Source: Nitrospiraceae bacterium UBA2600 (GTDB taxonomy: Bacteria; Nitrospirota; Thermodesulfovibrionia; Thermodesulfovibrionales; Thermodesulfovibrionaceae). Taken from it: 64,000 nt of DNA. Made by a program: the position numbers and the translations under genes. Location of the stretch: assembly GCA_002339325.1 (NCBI GenBank), contig DDKK01000040.1:62001-126000 (forward strand). The letters are read 5' to 3'. A model generated the notes under the pieces. That model saw only the letters and a program-made list of their open reading frames with translations. It had not been told where the DNA came from and made no database searches. Below, one piece after another: positions 19,458-28,407 of this stretch; within the stretch, counting starts at the first letter, position 1, and each line of letters opens with the position of its first letter.

Positions 19458-19531
19458 GCCCCCTTAGCTCAGTAGGATAGAGCACAGGTTTCCTAAACCT
19501 GGTGTCGCAGGTTCGATTCCTGCAGGGGGCA
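19458..19531 (+). tRNA. tRNA-Arg (anticodon CCT)
   Basis: Full cloverleaf. The acceptor stem GCCCCCT pairs with AGGGGGC. The anticodon stem CAGGT/ACCTG holds the loop TTCCTAA, giving anticodon CCT (reads AGG). The T arm contains GGTTCGATTCC. No encoded CCA. Confidence 0.95.
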
Positions 19532-19601
19532 TTAATAAAATCAAAAAGTTTTATAAAACAATTTACTTTCTCTTCGTAAATTAACTATAACTCGCTAATA
19601 A

Positions 19602-19631
19602 TTGACAACGAATAACTAAAAAATATATAAT
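19602..19631 (+). promoter_or_regulatory. Strong promoter of tRNA-Val
   Basis: TTGACA (19602-19607), 18-nt spacer, TATAAT (19626-19631), both perfect consensus, 18 nt before the tRNA. Confidence 0.75.
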
Positions 19632-19649
19632 TCAACATTAAAAACTAAA

Positions 19650-19721
19650 AGGCGCGTAGCTCAGTGGGAGAGCGCTTCCTTGACGCGGAAGAGGTCGTGG
19701 GTTCGATCCCCTCCGCGCCTA
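19650..19721 (+). tRNA. tRNA-Val (anticodon GAC)
   Basis: Acceptor stem AGGCGCG pairs fully with CGCGCCT. The anticodon stem CTTCC/GGAAG holds the loop TTGACGC, giving anticodon GAC. The T arm contains GGTTCGATC with one U-U mismatch. No encoded CCA. A tyrosine integrase gene follows within 30 nt, so the 3' end of this tRNA is a plausible left attachment site. Confidence 0.94.
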
Positions 19722-19748
19722 TTGATTTTTAAGGATTTTTTAGCCTTC

Positions 19749-20801
19749 CTATTTCGCCTCTGATGAAATTGTGATAAAATTGTGATAAAGTTTGTTTTCT
19801 AATGCCCTTACAGCTTCTCTTTTATGAGCTTCTGAAAGATGAGCATATCTAAGGGTCATTGTAATTGTCTTGTGTCCAAGTAGCTCCTGAACGGTTCTCA
19901 GGTCAACTCCTGCCATCACAAGCTGACTTGCAAAAGTATGTCTTAAATCGTGAAAAGTAAAATCCCTTATGCCAGCTTTCTTAAGTGCAGTGGCAAAACT
20001 TCTCTTAAACTCGGTAAGTCTCGTTCCTGTTTTTGGATTGATGAATACGTAATCAGTGTCAAGCCTTCTTTGTGTGTAAAGTTGTCTAAACAGTGTCTTT
20101 AAGCTCTCATTCATAGGTATCTCTCTTCTCTCACCGTTTTTGGTTTTTTCAAGAAGTATGAGTCCATTTTGCAGGTCAATGTTCTCCCATTTAAGATTAA
20201 GTATCTCTCCTCTCCGCATTCCTGTATTAAGTGCGGTAAAAACGATTGGATAAAGATAATTATCACAGTGTGATAAAAGCCTTTGTATTTCCTCTTGGTT
20301 AAGGTATTTAAGCCTCTTTGTCTCTCCTTTAAGAGGTTTAACCTTGTCAATCTTCTTAAAGGTAGCCTCATCTATCAGTTCCCAATCAAGAGCCTTTCTA
20401 AATGCGTGCTTCACAATGTGAAGGAGTTTGTTAACAGTAGCTGGTTTTCTTGTTGTTGCAAGTTCGCTAACAAACAAATCAATGTGTCTCGTATTGAAAT
20501 CCATCAAAGGAGTTGACTTAAACCATTCGGGAATCATACTTAGTGAGTATCGTTTTGTATTATATGAACTTTGTTTTTTACAGAAAGGCAGATACTGCTC
20601 AACAAAAAACTGATTGAATGTTATCTTTTCCTTTTTCTCTGGTTGGATTACTGCTACATTGCCAATTTTAAGCTCAAGAAGGATCTTGGCATAAACAGCC
20701 TCAGCTTCCTTTTTATCTCTGCACTTTGTAGAAAATCTAATCTGTTCGCCGTTGTGAGTTAGAGAAGCCCAATAAAATTTTCCTCTCCTGTATAAGCCCA
20801 T
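19749..20801 (-). CDS. Tyrosine recombinase / site-specific integrase
   Basis: 350-residue phage-type integrase. The N-terminal 45 residues look like an arm-type DNA-binding domain (RRGKFYWASLTHNGEQIRFS), followed by a SAM-like core-binding domain and the catalytic domain. Catalytic residues: Arg in TGMRRGEIL, HDLRHTFAS (His-x-x-Arg), LLGHKTI (His) and the Tyr nucleophile in TLRYAHLS. The gene points toward tRNA-Val, ending 28 nt from it, the usual layout for an element integrated at a tRNA 3' end. Strong GGAGG site at the start. Confidence 0.94.
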   Translation of the reverse strand: MGLYRRGKFYWASLTHNGEQIRFSTKCRDKKEAEAVYAKILLELKIGNVAVIQPEKKEKITFNQFFVEQYLPFCKKQSSYNTKRYSLSMIPEWFKSTPLMDFNTRHIDLFVSELATTRKPATVNKLLHIVKHAFRKALDWELIDEATFKKIDKVKPLKGETKRLKYLNQEEIQRLLSHCDNYLYPIVFTALNTGMRRGEILNLKWENIDLQNGLILLEKTKNGERREIPMNESLKTLFRQLYTQRRLDTDYVFINPKTGTRLTEFKRSFATALKKAGIRDFTFHDLRHTFASQLVMAGVDLRTVQELLGHKTITMTLRYAHLSEAHKREAVRALENKLYHNFITISSEAK

Positions 20802-20868
20802 AGTTACCTCCTAACTATGGCTTAAATACAGGGTTTCCATTGTCAAAGACCTTTGTCCTTAACATAAT

Positions 20869-21183
20869 TTACCCCCTCTTTAAGATTTTTTCAAGCACTC
20901 TTTTAGCTATCAAATCTGTTTTTTCATTTGGCTCATAGGTGATTGTTCTTTCAGAGATAAGCTTCATTAAATCTGTCTCTCTAAACCTCAATGCCCTATT
21001 TGAAAGCTTTACACAGGGAAGCTTTCCTTCTTTCACATAGTTATAAACTGTTCTTTTTGATATCCCAAGAATCTTAGAAACCTCAGAAATCTTCAGTAAC
21101 CTTAGAGTACTCTCAGTCCCCTCTGATTCATTTCTTTTTATATTCCACTTAACGTTATATTTCCTTTCTTGTGAATTATCCAT
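20869..21183 (-). CDS. Excisionase-like helix-turn-helix DNA-binding protein
   Basis: 104 residues with a MerR/HTH_17 excisionase-type domain at about 27-80 (KISEVSKILGISKRTVYNYVKEGKLP, then RFRETDLMKL wing). Such proteins bend att DNA as recombination directionality factors or act as small repressors. It lies 67 nt upstream of the integrase on the same strand, which favours an Xis role. The N-terminal 26 residues are polar and not conserved. Confidence 0.8.
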   Translation of the reverse strand: MDNSQERKYNVKWNIKRNESEGTESTLRLLKISEVSKILGISKRTVYNYVKEGKLPCVKLSNRALRFRETDLMKLISERTITYEPNEKTDLIAKRVLEKILKRG

Positions 21184-21619
21184 CTCATATAAAAAATAAA
21201 AATCTCTCTAAAAGTTGGACTGAAAATTATTTTTTTTAGGTTTTAAAAAAATTTGATTATGTTAAGTGATAATTTTTTTGATAAAAGAACGTTTTCTCTG
21301 TTTTCATATAACAGGCGATAGAATTTCTCATGATTGTTTTAATAAAATTGAAAATGAAGTAATAGATAATCTTTTTTATTTTTTTAGTATTATTTTTATA
21401 GAAATCCTTCCAACGTAGATGCTGCGGCGCAGCAGCATCTACCATAAATCATTAAGCCAGTCTTTGCTCATTTTTTAAATAAATAGAAATTAAGTTATTG
21501 AATGTATAAAATTTAATTTTAATCGTATGCAGGAAATTTTCATTGTTGCGAAAAAGTTTGATATAACATATTGAATTATAATTAAAAATTTTAGAAAATT
21601 AAGGATTTTTAATGAAAGT
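21184..21619. other. AT-rich intergenic region with one hairpin
   Basis: No convincing gene. A 62-codon open frame at 21257-21445 on the minus strand is low-complexity and runs through the hairpin at 21415-21442. Otherwise AT-rich spacer between the excisionase-like gene and the ATPase gene. Confidence 0.5.
21415..21442. repeat. GC-centred palindrome 1
   Basis: Arms GTAGATGCTGC and GCAGCATCTAC (11 bp, perfect) with a 6-nt loop GGCGCA, in very AT-rich DNA, downstream of the ATPase gene. It has no following T-run in either direction typical of a terminator. Its arm resembles palindromes at 23166, 28926 and 29073. Confidence 0.75.
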
Positions 21620-23029
21620 TTACCCTAAAGATAAAGTAGAGGAATCGCTACAGTCTATTAAAATTACACCATCCTTCTTTGCCAAATCTTTGACCCTATC
21701 AGTAAATCCATTTTGGCTGAATAAAATGTATTTGTTTTTCTGCCTTTTACCATAGTAGAGGATACTTTTTGATTTTTCAACAAGCTCGTGATAAATGTTT
21801 TCGCCTACTTTTTTGTTGCTCCACTTACATTCGCCAAAATAAACCGTCTTTGTTTCATCATCTAATGCAACTATGTCTATTTCACTGTCTTTTGTCCACC
21901 ACTTGCCAATATGGTTAAACTTTACCAGTCCATTCTGCATTAATATTTCGCATATTTCTATGCAGGCATCTTCGAAAACAGAGGATACATGATGCTCAAA
22001 CTGTTCTTTTATGTAATTCAATAAGACATCTCCTCTTCCAATCTCTATCCATCTTCTGTGTGGAAATATGAATTTAAACCAAAAGTTAAAATATCTATCA
22101 AAAATACGATACAAACCTAATTTACTCTTCTCAGGGTTTTTCTCTGTCACTGGAATTTCTTTCTTAACATATCTTAGTGATTTAAGTATGTCAAGGTATC
22201 TTGAAACCATGCTTTTTTCAAAGCCTGTCTCATTTATAATCTCTGAAAGTTTATGTTTTCCCTGTGCTATTGCCTTCAAAATTACAAAGTAGTTTCTTGG
22301 CTCTCTTAATTCCTCTCTTACGATGAACTCTACTTCGTTGTATAAGAATGTGCTCTTATCTAAAACAAGGTCTTCTATGTTTGAAAATATGTCTTTTTTA
22401 GTATCAATTTTTTCAAGATATGCGGGAATTGTTCCAAAGACAGAATAAATTTTTACTATATCAGAGATTTTTCTGTTTGGAAAAAGTTCAAAAAGGGCTG
22501 ATATGTTCATTTCCTTGATTTCCAAGGAAGCGGTTCTTCTTCCATAAAGAGGTGCTTTATAATGGAGGACTTCCTTTTCCATCATACCAACACTTGAACC
22601 CATAAGAATTAAAAATATCTGAGAGTCATTTAGATATTGGTCTATACCCTTTTGAAATATTGATGATATGGCAGGATTAGAGTTAATAAGATAAGGAAAT
22701 TCATCTATTACCAGTATTAATCTATCCTTTGATTTATCTTTCAAATATCTAAAAAGCTGATACCAATCTTTAAACCCAGCCTCAGTGAGTATCTGGTCTC
22801 TGAAAAAAATTCCGACTTCTTTGCCTAAGTTTTTAAGTTGTTCTCTCTCTGAAACTGCATCGGCAAGATAATATATGGCGGGTTTATCTCTGATAAACTC
22901 CTGAATTAACCTTGTTTTGCCAACTCTTCTTCTTCCATATATGGGAACGAACTGAAAGCCTTCTTTAGAGTATAATCTGTTAAGTGATTCTAATTCATTT
23001 TTTCTGTTGATAAATTTCAATTCTCCCAT
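21620..23029 (-). CDS. AAA/STAND-type ATPase with DUF234 nuclease-like C-terminus
   Basis: 469-residue protein of the archaeal-ATPase (ATPase_2 plus DUF234) family. Walker A in YGRRRVGKTRLIQEF (about 29-43), Walker B in RLILVIDEFPYL (about 101-112), a winged helix around 250-275 (KLSEIINETGFEKSMVSRYLD), and a C-terminal domain with a PD-(D/E)xK-like pattern (SEIDIVAL and YFGECKW). Such genes are common on mobile DNA of archaea and thermophiles, with unclear function. Its promoter region carries a 20-bp palindrome (23045-23064). Confidence 0.85.
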   Translation of the reverse strand: MGELKFINRKNELESLNRLYSKEGFQFVPIYGRRRVGKTRLIQEFIRDKPAIYYLADAVSEREQLKNLGKEVGIFFRDQILTEAGFKDWYQLFRYLKDKSKDRLILVIDEFPYLINSNPAISSIFQKGIDQYLNDSQIFLILMGSSVGMMEKEVLHYKAPLYGRRTASLEIKEMNISALFELFPNRKISDIVKIYSVFGTIPAYLEKIDTKKDIFSNIEDLVLDKSTFLYNEVEFIVREELREPRNYFVILKAIAQGKHKLSEIINETGFEKSMVSRYLDILKSLRYVKKEIPVTEKNPEKSKLGLYRIFDRYFNFWFKFIFPHRRWIEIGRGDVLLNYIKEQFEHHVSSVFEDACIEICEILMQNGLVKFNHIGKWWTKDSEIDIVALDDETKTVYFGECKWSNKKVGENIYHELVEKSKSILYYGKRQKNKYILFSQNGFTDRVKDLAKKDGVILIDCSDSSTLSLG

Positions 23030-23044
23030 AGTATAATCCTGTTT

Positions 23045-23064
23045 AGTATAATTATAATTATACT
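23045..23064. promoter_or_regulatory. Perfect 20-bp palindrome before the DUF234 ATPase gene
   Basis: AGTATAATTATAATTATACT is perfectly self-complementary and lies 15 nt upstream of the ATPase start, overlapping possible -10 boxes. It fits an operator. The core TATAATTATA recurs in the inverted repeat at 45672-45709. Confidence 0.55.
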
Positions 23065-23165
23065 TAAAAGATGGTTAAAACGCAAGAAATTTTAATATTT
23101 CAATTTAGTAAAAAAATAAAAATTTCATAAAAAAGAGATTTGTAAGTGTTTAGGTCATATTTATT

Positions 23166-23203
23166 AATATAAAAATGCAGCGGCGCCGCTGCATTTTTAT
23201 ATT
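23166..23203. repeat. GC-centred palindrome 2, perfect 38 bp, possible terminator
   Basis: Each half is AATATAAAAATGCAGCGGC or its exact complement, with no loop. It lies 61 nt after the topoisomerase stop and the minus-strand RNA would end in a T-run, so it may act as a terminator. The perfect, loopless symmetry far beyond a usual terminator stem links it to the other three palindromes. Confidence 0.8.
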
Positions 23204-23263
23204 CTGAAAATGGCTTGACATACTTTTTAAACTAACTTTATAAAATTTCAAAAGATAAAAATG

Positions 23264-25396
23264 TCATGCTTCAATCTCATTTACAAGTTTTATTATTTTT
23301 TCATTTATTTCTTGATACTTTTTGAACCACTCGGAAGCATCAGGAATTAAGTTTTTATCAAAATATTTATCTATTGCTTTTTCAGCTAAAGATAAAATTA
23401 GCTCTGGTTCAAGGGCATCAAGTTCGTAGCATTCTGTAAGTTTAAGTTCTTCCAGAAATCCCTTTATTCTCGTGTCTTTTTCTTTTAAAGGCATGGGTAT
23501 AAGCCCTTCTGTCTGGTCTGGATTTACTGCTATTCTTTCAATTGTTACGGGTAAATCTGAAAACTTTTTCTGTATAACTTCGTAAATATTCCATCCTGAA
23601 GGGTCAAGGTCCCCAAAGTAGAGAATAATGCATTCTTTGCCTTTTCTTATCTGTTCTTTAAATCTCTCTTTTGCTTCATGAATCTTGGTAAGGGAAGAGT
23701 ATCCCCTGCTTGGATAGAGATTAAGTTGATGCTTATCTGCAATTTTTTTGAAAAGCTTAAGTAAAGCATCTTTTTCAATCCAAAGCTCTAAGTGGTAGTC
23801 TTGATTTTCCCATATATCAATCTCTGGTGGCTTAAGTGAAGATATTACGGCATCTTTAACTATATCTTTTGGATTTGTTTTTATTGAGATAGTTTTTGGC
23901 TTTAAAAGATATCTTGAACGATCTTCAAATGCGAAATAATCAATTATCCCCATCTCTCTTGCATCGGTAAGCTGAGCCACTAAATTTGAATAACTGTTCT
24001 CTGCATTGCTTATTAATCCTTTACTTACAAGCTGGTAGTAAACCTGTCTTATAGTAACAGCACCATATTTTGAATTCAATTCATCAATTATCTTTTTGCA
24101 AAGCAGAAGAAAAACATATCTCCAGGGTTTCATTGATTTTCCATATTTTTTTAAAATGTTTTCTTTTGTGATATTCTTTTTTTCAGCTATTTTTTGACAG
24201 TCTTCTTTAATTAGAATCCAGTCCTTTTCACCGGCAGCTGATTTTATGGAGATATTTTTGTAAAAGTTTTTAATGTGTCTTGAAATTTTGTATGGTATTT
24301 TTACTCTTTCTTTATTTTTATCAGCATAACGAATGTTCGGAGAGTGATATATAAAAAGGCATTTAATTGACTTCTTTTTCTGAAGCTCATTAAGCAAGGA
24401 TGTTAGATTGACAACATAACCATCCTTGTCTGAGGAAAAAGATATTGAATCAACTGTGCTTCCATTAACACATAAAATATTGTCTTTAAGCTCTCTACTT
24501 GCAATTATTTCAATGGTTTCGTTATTTGAAAGTGAAAATTTTTTGTAACTAAGAACCTCAATTCTTTGAGCAATCGCATTTTTACCGTAAAAGAATGCTT
24601 TAATCGGTTTTGCAACTTTTTTCAAAAATTCATAAAATTCGGAAAATCTGTCTTGATTGATTTTCTGAATTTTTGAGTTTTTTATGTCAAACAGTTCTGA
24701 TATTTCTCTGTGTTTATATCCCTGCTCAAGATAAAGTCTTATTAACTTCTCAAGCTCTTTATCTGTATAAGAGGCAATATCGTACTTTAATGGCTTTTTA
24801 AGTTCGGCTCTCTCATAAACATTACCGTTAAAAGTGAACTTAATATGTGGGTTTGTTCTGATATAATTCCTAATATATTCATGGGTTTTTTCTAATTCTA
24901 TATCATTTTCAAAAAATAGGGGGATAACAAATTCTACCTCTTCAAGATATTGGTTTGGAAGTTCGGAACAATAGATTTTAAGTACCCCATTTGATGATGA
25001 GGCTTCTCTACTTATTAACTCAATCTTGAACTGTTTTTGATTAGAGTTAATTACCACTGGATGGTTATCTATATCAGAGAGCATTATAGCAATCATAAGC
25101 CCCTGTCCAATTGCCCCTCTTTGATAAGATTTCTTTAGATACTTGCTTGTAATTCTCTCTGAGAAATCGGAAACAACTTTGATTTGTTCTTTTGTAAAGA
25201 TGCCCTTGTTTTTAACGATGAAAATGTTATATTTTAAACTAATTTCAACTGTGTAATCTTTTTTTTCAGCCTCATCGCAGGCATTATCGAGAATCTCTTT
25301 AACTACCACTGTTGAACGATTAAATCCCGGTGGTATGTATCTTTTGAGTTCTTCTAAATCAGTAAACTGTCTAAAAACTGGAATTTTTAAATCCAT
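23264..25396 (-). CDS. Single-chain type IIB DNA topoisomerase, Topo VIII-like (fused B and A subunits)
   Basis: 710-residue protein joining both halves of a Topo VI-type enzyme. Residues 30-105 hold a GHKL ATPase: N-box EILDNACDEAE (34-44) and Gly-rich lid RGAIGQGL (93-100). A Topo VIB-like linker follows, with an HTH-like segment at about 212-250. Residues 425-500 form the winged helix with the candidate catalytic Tyr (RQVYYQL, Y453/Y454). Residues 535-640 are a Toprim domain with Glu in WIEKDAL (E541) and DxD in FGDLDPSG (D596, D598). Such B-A fusions are known as Topo VIII of plasmids and integrated elements. ATG 25396 has a strong GAAGGAGG site; an upstream in-frame start is unlikely. 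Confidence 0.82.
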   Translation of the reverse strand: MDLKIPVFRQFTDLEELKRYIPPGFNRSTVVVKEILDNACDEAEKKDYTVEISLKYNIFIVKNKGIFTKEQIKVVSDFSERITSKYLKKSYQRGAIGQGLMIAIMLSDIDNHPVVINSNQKQFKIELISREASSSNGVLKIYCSELPNQYLEEVEFVIPLFFENDIELEKTHEYIRNYIRTNPHIKFTFNGNVYERAELKKPLKYDIASYTDKELEKLIRLYLEQGYKHREISELFDIKNSKIQKINQDRFSEFYEFLKKVAKPIKAFFYGKNAIAQRIEVLSYKKFSLSNNETIEIIASRELKDNILCVNGSTVDSISFSSDKDGYVVNLTSLLNELQKKKSIKCLFIYHSPNIRYADKNKERVKIPYKISRHIKNFYKNISIKSAAGEKDWILIKEDCQKIAEKKNITKENILKKYGKSMKPWRYVFLLLCKKIIDELNSKYGAVTIRQVYYQLVSKGLISNAENSYSNLVAQLTDAREMGIIDYFAFEDRSRYLLKPKTISIKTNPKDIVKDAVISSLKPPEIDIWENQDYHLELWIEKDALLKLFKKIADKHQLNLYPSRGYSSLTKIHEAKERFKEQIRKGKECIILYFGDLDPSGWNIYEVIQKKFSDLPVTIERIAVNPDQTEGLIPMPLKEKDTRIKGFLEELKLTECYELDALEPELILSLAEKAIDKYFDKNLIPDASEWFKKYQEINEKIIKLVNEIEA

Positions 25397-25902
25397 TCTA
25401 AACCTCCTTCTATTTTTATTTTCGATTAAATTATACCCAAATAAATTTTTCACTAAATTTTCTCCTTACAATAAAAAAATAAAAAACATAGAAAATTTTT
25501 AATAAAAAGTTGAAAATTTTGAATTTTCTTTTTTAAATAATGAAAGACAAAACCTTATCAGTTTTATCAATTATTTCTTCCTGCAAATAAACTCATTTAA
25601 AAAATCTCACAATAATTGCCACTACCTTTTCATGAAAATTGATTTACTTTCATGAAGCCCCAAAAAAGTATGGAAAGTTCAGATCTGTCAATTTTGTAGG
25701 ATTAGGTAGCATTAAAAAATTGATTCCATAGCATATGCTATCATTCATAAAATTATTATTTTTCCAACTTCAAACTCCCCTCATATCCATTTCAAGGTAT
25801 TTTGATGGCGAGATTTATTGCCTGCACCTTTAGCATTTCTTTCCTTAGGTGATTTATTATGTTCGTATTTTGAGCAAATCAGATTCATCCGAATTAGATT
25901 GA
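25397..25902. other. AT-rich intergenic region between topoisomerase and rep genes
   Basis: No gene seen. It contains a perfect 14-bp palindrome ATAGCATATGCTAT (25728-25741) and two close copies of CTTT(T)CATGAA near 25627-25654. It could hold regulatory or replication sites, but nothing is diagnostic. Confidence 0.4.
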
Positions 25903-27252
25903 TCATTTCTTGAAAATTTTCTCAACAATCTCTGGGAATTTCCTCTTTTTTACAAAAAATTCTGCAAAAATCATACCGTATTCATTTACATTGAACCCTT
26001 TTTTCTCTATTTTCTTACCATCATATTGCAAAAACATTCTCATAGCTGATGACTTAAACCTCTTGAATAGTTTTATCAGACTAAATTTCCCAAAATCTTT
26101 TAAGACTGCTGTTTCTATCTCCTGAGAAATGTAGTATATTAGAAACGTGGTTCTTGCTAAACCATTTTTATTAAGGAATGACATAAGATATTTAACATCC
26201 TTTTGGCTTAATTTTCTCTCAAGGGAGGGATTTTTTTTCTTGTTCGTGAAAAAACATGCAATAAGCTTCTCTGTTGTATCAATTAAGTCCCCATATTTTT
26301 CAACATAATAGTCTGTCTTTTGAGTATAAAAGTTAGTGTAAACTTCCAAAGAGAGCTTTTCTCTGTTTATTTTTAAATCTAAAATTTCGTAATATGTTCC
26401 AGATAGATTTTCTTTAAAATATTTATAGTATCTCTTTATTCCCATTATTTCACTTTTTGTGAAGTATTTGTTTAAATCAATGTTCTTGATTGAAAGAATC
26501 TGATTTTTAACCCTTTTATGATAGGGTATCATTATCGTGTCAAGAACAAATAGGAATTTCCATATTATTTTTGGCTGATTCCAATTGATTTTTTTCCAAA
26601 CCACAATTCCCGACTTGAGGTTTTTGTATAGGTAAGGATGTAGTTTTAAGTGGAAGTAATTTTTTTCTCTAACTATATCAATTGGCCTGAACTTGATACT
26701 TTTTATTTTCTTTTTCTTTTTATCCTTTTCAGACCAGAAGCAATAATTTTTGAACTCTATCTCTTTTGCAAAAAAATTTATTGAGTCTTCAATTTTCTTG
26801 TATGAGCTTTTATCTTTCCCCCATCTTAGTAGCGAGATAATTTTTCTACAGCTGAAAGTTATTGTCTGTTGTCTTTGAGTGCTAAACAATTTCATTAAGC
26901 CAAACCAAAATTGTATGTGTTTCCAGTCTACTTTATTGTAGACGAGATATTTATTAATGTTACTCTCTATACAGATTTCCTCTATAGAATCAGCTGATGC
27001 CTTTTCCCTCTCTTTTGTTTCAGGTTGTTCCAAATTCTCTCTTTTATAAACTTTGTCGTGTTTTTGTTTTGTGTTTTCAGGTTCACTTAATTGCTCACTA
27101 TTTTTAACATTATCATGAATAGAGACATCCGAAAAGAGATCGTCCAAATCTACATAATCTTCATAAGAATCCTTCTCGGTGATTTTTTCTTGTTCCTCAT
27201 TTCTTTCATTCAGAATTCTCTCTCCAGATTCAATACTTTTTGTTTCTTTCAT
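25903..27252 (-). CDS. Putative plasmid replication initiator (Rep-like) protein
   Basis: 449 residues. The N-terminal 90 residues are acidic, low-complexity and probably disordered. The rest is basic and helix-rich, with a WH1-like stretch (FWFGLMKLFSTQRQQTITFS, then KIISLLRWGKDKSSYKKIEDS) as in initiators that read gene-sized winged-helix folds. No motif is decisive. The assignment rests mainly on context: five ~21-bp iterons begin about 200 bp upstream of its start, beside a topoisomerase and integrase genes. Start has a GGGAGG site. It could instead be another DNA-binding protein. Confidence 0.5.
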   Translation of the reverse strand: MKETKSIESGERILNERNEEQEKITEKDSYEDYVDLDDLFSDVSIHDNVKNSEQLSEPENTKQKHDKVYKRENLEQPETKEREKASADSIEEICIESNINKYLVYNKVDWKHIQFWFGLMKLFSTQRQQTITFSCRKIISLLRWGKDKSSYKKIEDSINFFAKEIEFKNYCFWSEKDKKKKKIKSIKFRPIDIVREKNYFHLKLHPYLYKNLKSGIVVWKKINWNQPKIIWKFLFVLDTIMIPYHKRVKNQILSIKNIDLNKYFTKSEIMGIKRYYKYFKENLSGTYYEILDLKINREKLSLEVYTNFYTQKTDYYVEKYGDLIDTTEKLIACFFTNKKKNPSLERKLSQKDVKYLMSFLNKNGLARTTFLIYYISQEIETAVLKDFGKFSLIKLFKRFKSSAMRMFLQYDGKKIEKKGFNVNEYGMIFAEFFVKKRKFPEIVEKIFKK

Positions 27253-27457
27253 TTTAAACCTCCCTGTTGTTTTTATTAAAAAATAAAAATCCTCATGAAA
27301 TTGAAAATTATTTAAGTAGATGGGGATAGAGAGATTGAAATTGTTTTTTTAAACTTAGAAAATTAAAGTGTCAGATGATTTATTGAATTAAACAGTAAGA
27401 AAGTAGAACTTTTAATTTCAGATTACATAACTCCAAAGTAAAGAGCTTTTGGATTTT

Positions 27458-27551
27458 TCCTGATTTTTGAATGAAATGTCCTGATTTTTATTAAAAGTGT
27501 CCTGACTTTTATAAAGATTTGTCCTATTTTTTATAAGTTGTCCTGTTTTTG
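27458..27551. repeat. Five iteron-like direct repeats, ~21-bp period
   Basis: Copies of TCCTGATTTTT (variants TCCTGACTTTT, TCCTATTTTTT, TCCTGTTTTTG) start at 27458, 27479, 27500, 27522 and 27541. The spacing is 21, 21, 22 and 19 bp, about two helical turns, so the sites lie on one face of the DNA. Array is upstream of the Rep-like gene. Later copies are more diverged. Confidence 0.75.
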
Positions 27552-27611
27552 ATTGATTTTTATTGTAAAGTCATTGATATTTATGGATTTTTTCATGATA
27601 TAACCAGAAAA

Positions 27612-27742
27612 AAAATAACATTGCTAAAATTAAAAACACAAAAAATTTAAGAAAAAAAGAAAAAAGGAATATATATATTTAAACAATATTTTAATTAATT
27701 AGATTATATTTATTTAAATTAAAAATAAAATAACATTGCTAA
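27612..27742. repeat. Two copies of a 16-bp direct repeat
   Basis: AAAATAACATTGCTAA occurs at 27612-27627 and 27727-27742, 115 bp apart, inside the AT-rich tract next to the iterons. Function unknown; possibly a second protein-binding site of the origin. Confidence 0.6.
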
Positions 27743-28197
27743 GTTCAAAAAATTTCCAGAGAAATTTTTTGAATAGCTTTAGAAATTTCAAAATTTAAAA
27801 TATTAATAAAAATTATTATTTAAAACAGTAAAATTATAGGGTCTCAAAATTTTAATAAAAATTAGAAGAATTTAGAAAGATCTTTTAAATTACTAATGTT
27901 TATTAATTTCCTATTCAGCCAAAAATTACCAAAACTGATTTAATTATAAATTTTTAAAAATTTCAAGGTTTAAATGATGCGGTTCCATAGAATTGTATTG
28001 GAATCATAAAGGACTTAAAATTGTTATTTATTTTTATTAGTAAAAAAATCTGAAAATAAATAGCTTAATTTGAAATTTATCACTCAATCCTTTATTCTGA
28101 TCACCTTTTCTCTTTTTTAGAAATTATTTAATATTAAGGGAGGTCAGTTTTATTGAAAATTTTCACAACTAATACGTCTTATCGAATCTTTAGTATA

Positions 28198-28407
28198 TTA
28201 AGCAAATGCTAATTTACCCTTTGGTTGAGGGATTTCTCTGCCTAAAGATTTTGCAGTTTCTATCCATTCCTCAATTACTACCTTAACATTATTAACTGCT
28301 TCTTCATAGGTTTTGCCATCAGCCATGCATCCTGGAAGTTCTGGCACTTCAGCTATGAAAGCCTCATCTTCCTCAGACCAATAGATTATTATTTCATACC
28401 TATACAT
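28198..28407 (-). CDS. hicB: HicB-family antitoxin
   Basis: 69-residue HicB-like protein with the partial RNase H-like fold: YEIIIYWSEEDEAFIAEVPELPGC then ADGKTYEEAVNNV. HicB proteins bind and neutralise the HicA mRNA interferase. It lacks the C-terminal DNA-binding domain seen in longer HicB proteins. Its ATG overlaps the end of the upstream hicA reading frame by 8 nt, the usual toxin-first order, but that hicA is frameshifted. Confidence 0.85.
   Translation of the reverse strand: MYRYEIIIYWSEEDEAFIAEVPELPGCMADGKTYEEAVNNVKVVIEEWIETAKSLGREIPQPKGKLAFA

Larger units (their letters stand above)
27253..28197. other. 945-bp AT-rich non-coding region, candidate replication origin
   Basis: No open frame looks coding. 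It holds the iteron array (27458-27551), then an extremely AT-rich tract (about 27600-28080) containing two exact copies of a 16-bp repeat (27612 and 27727). This is the layout of an iteron plasmid origin: Rep gene, iterons and an AT-rich unwinding region. Confidence 0.5.

Noticed and set aside
21257..21445. 62-codon minus-strand gene
   Set aside because: Low-complexity, runs through the palindrome and has no ribosome site or homology by eye.
23166..23203. Protelomerase (hairpin telomere) site
   Set aside because: The perfect palindrome is suggestive, but no protelomerase-like gene is recognised and terminator or protein-site roles explain it more simply.
27458..27560. CRISPR array
   Set aside because: The repeats are short (11 bp), AT-rich, spaced at about two helical turns with no unique spacers and no cas genes; iterons fit better.
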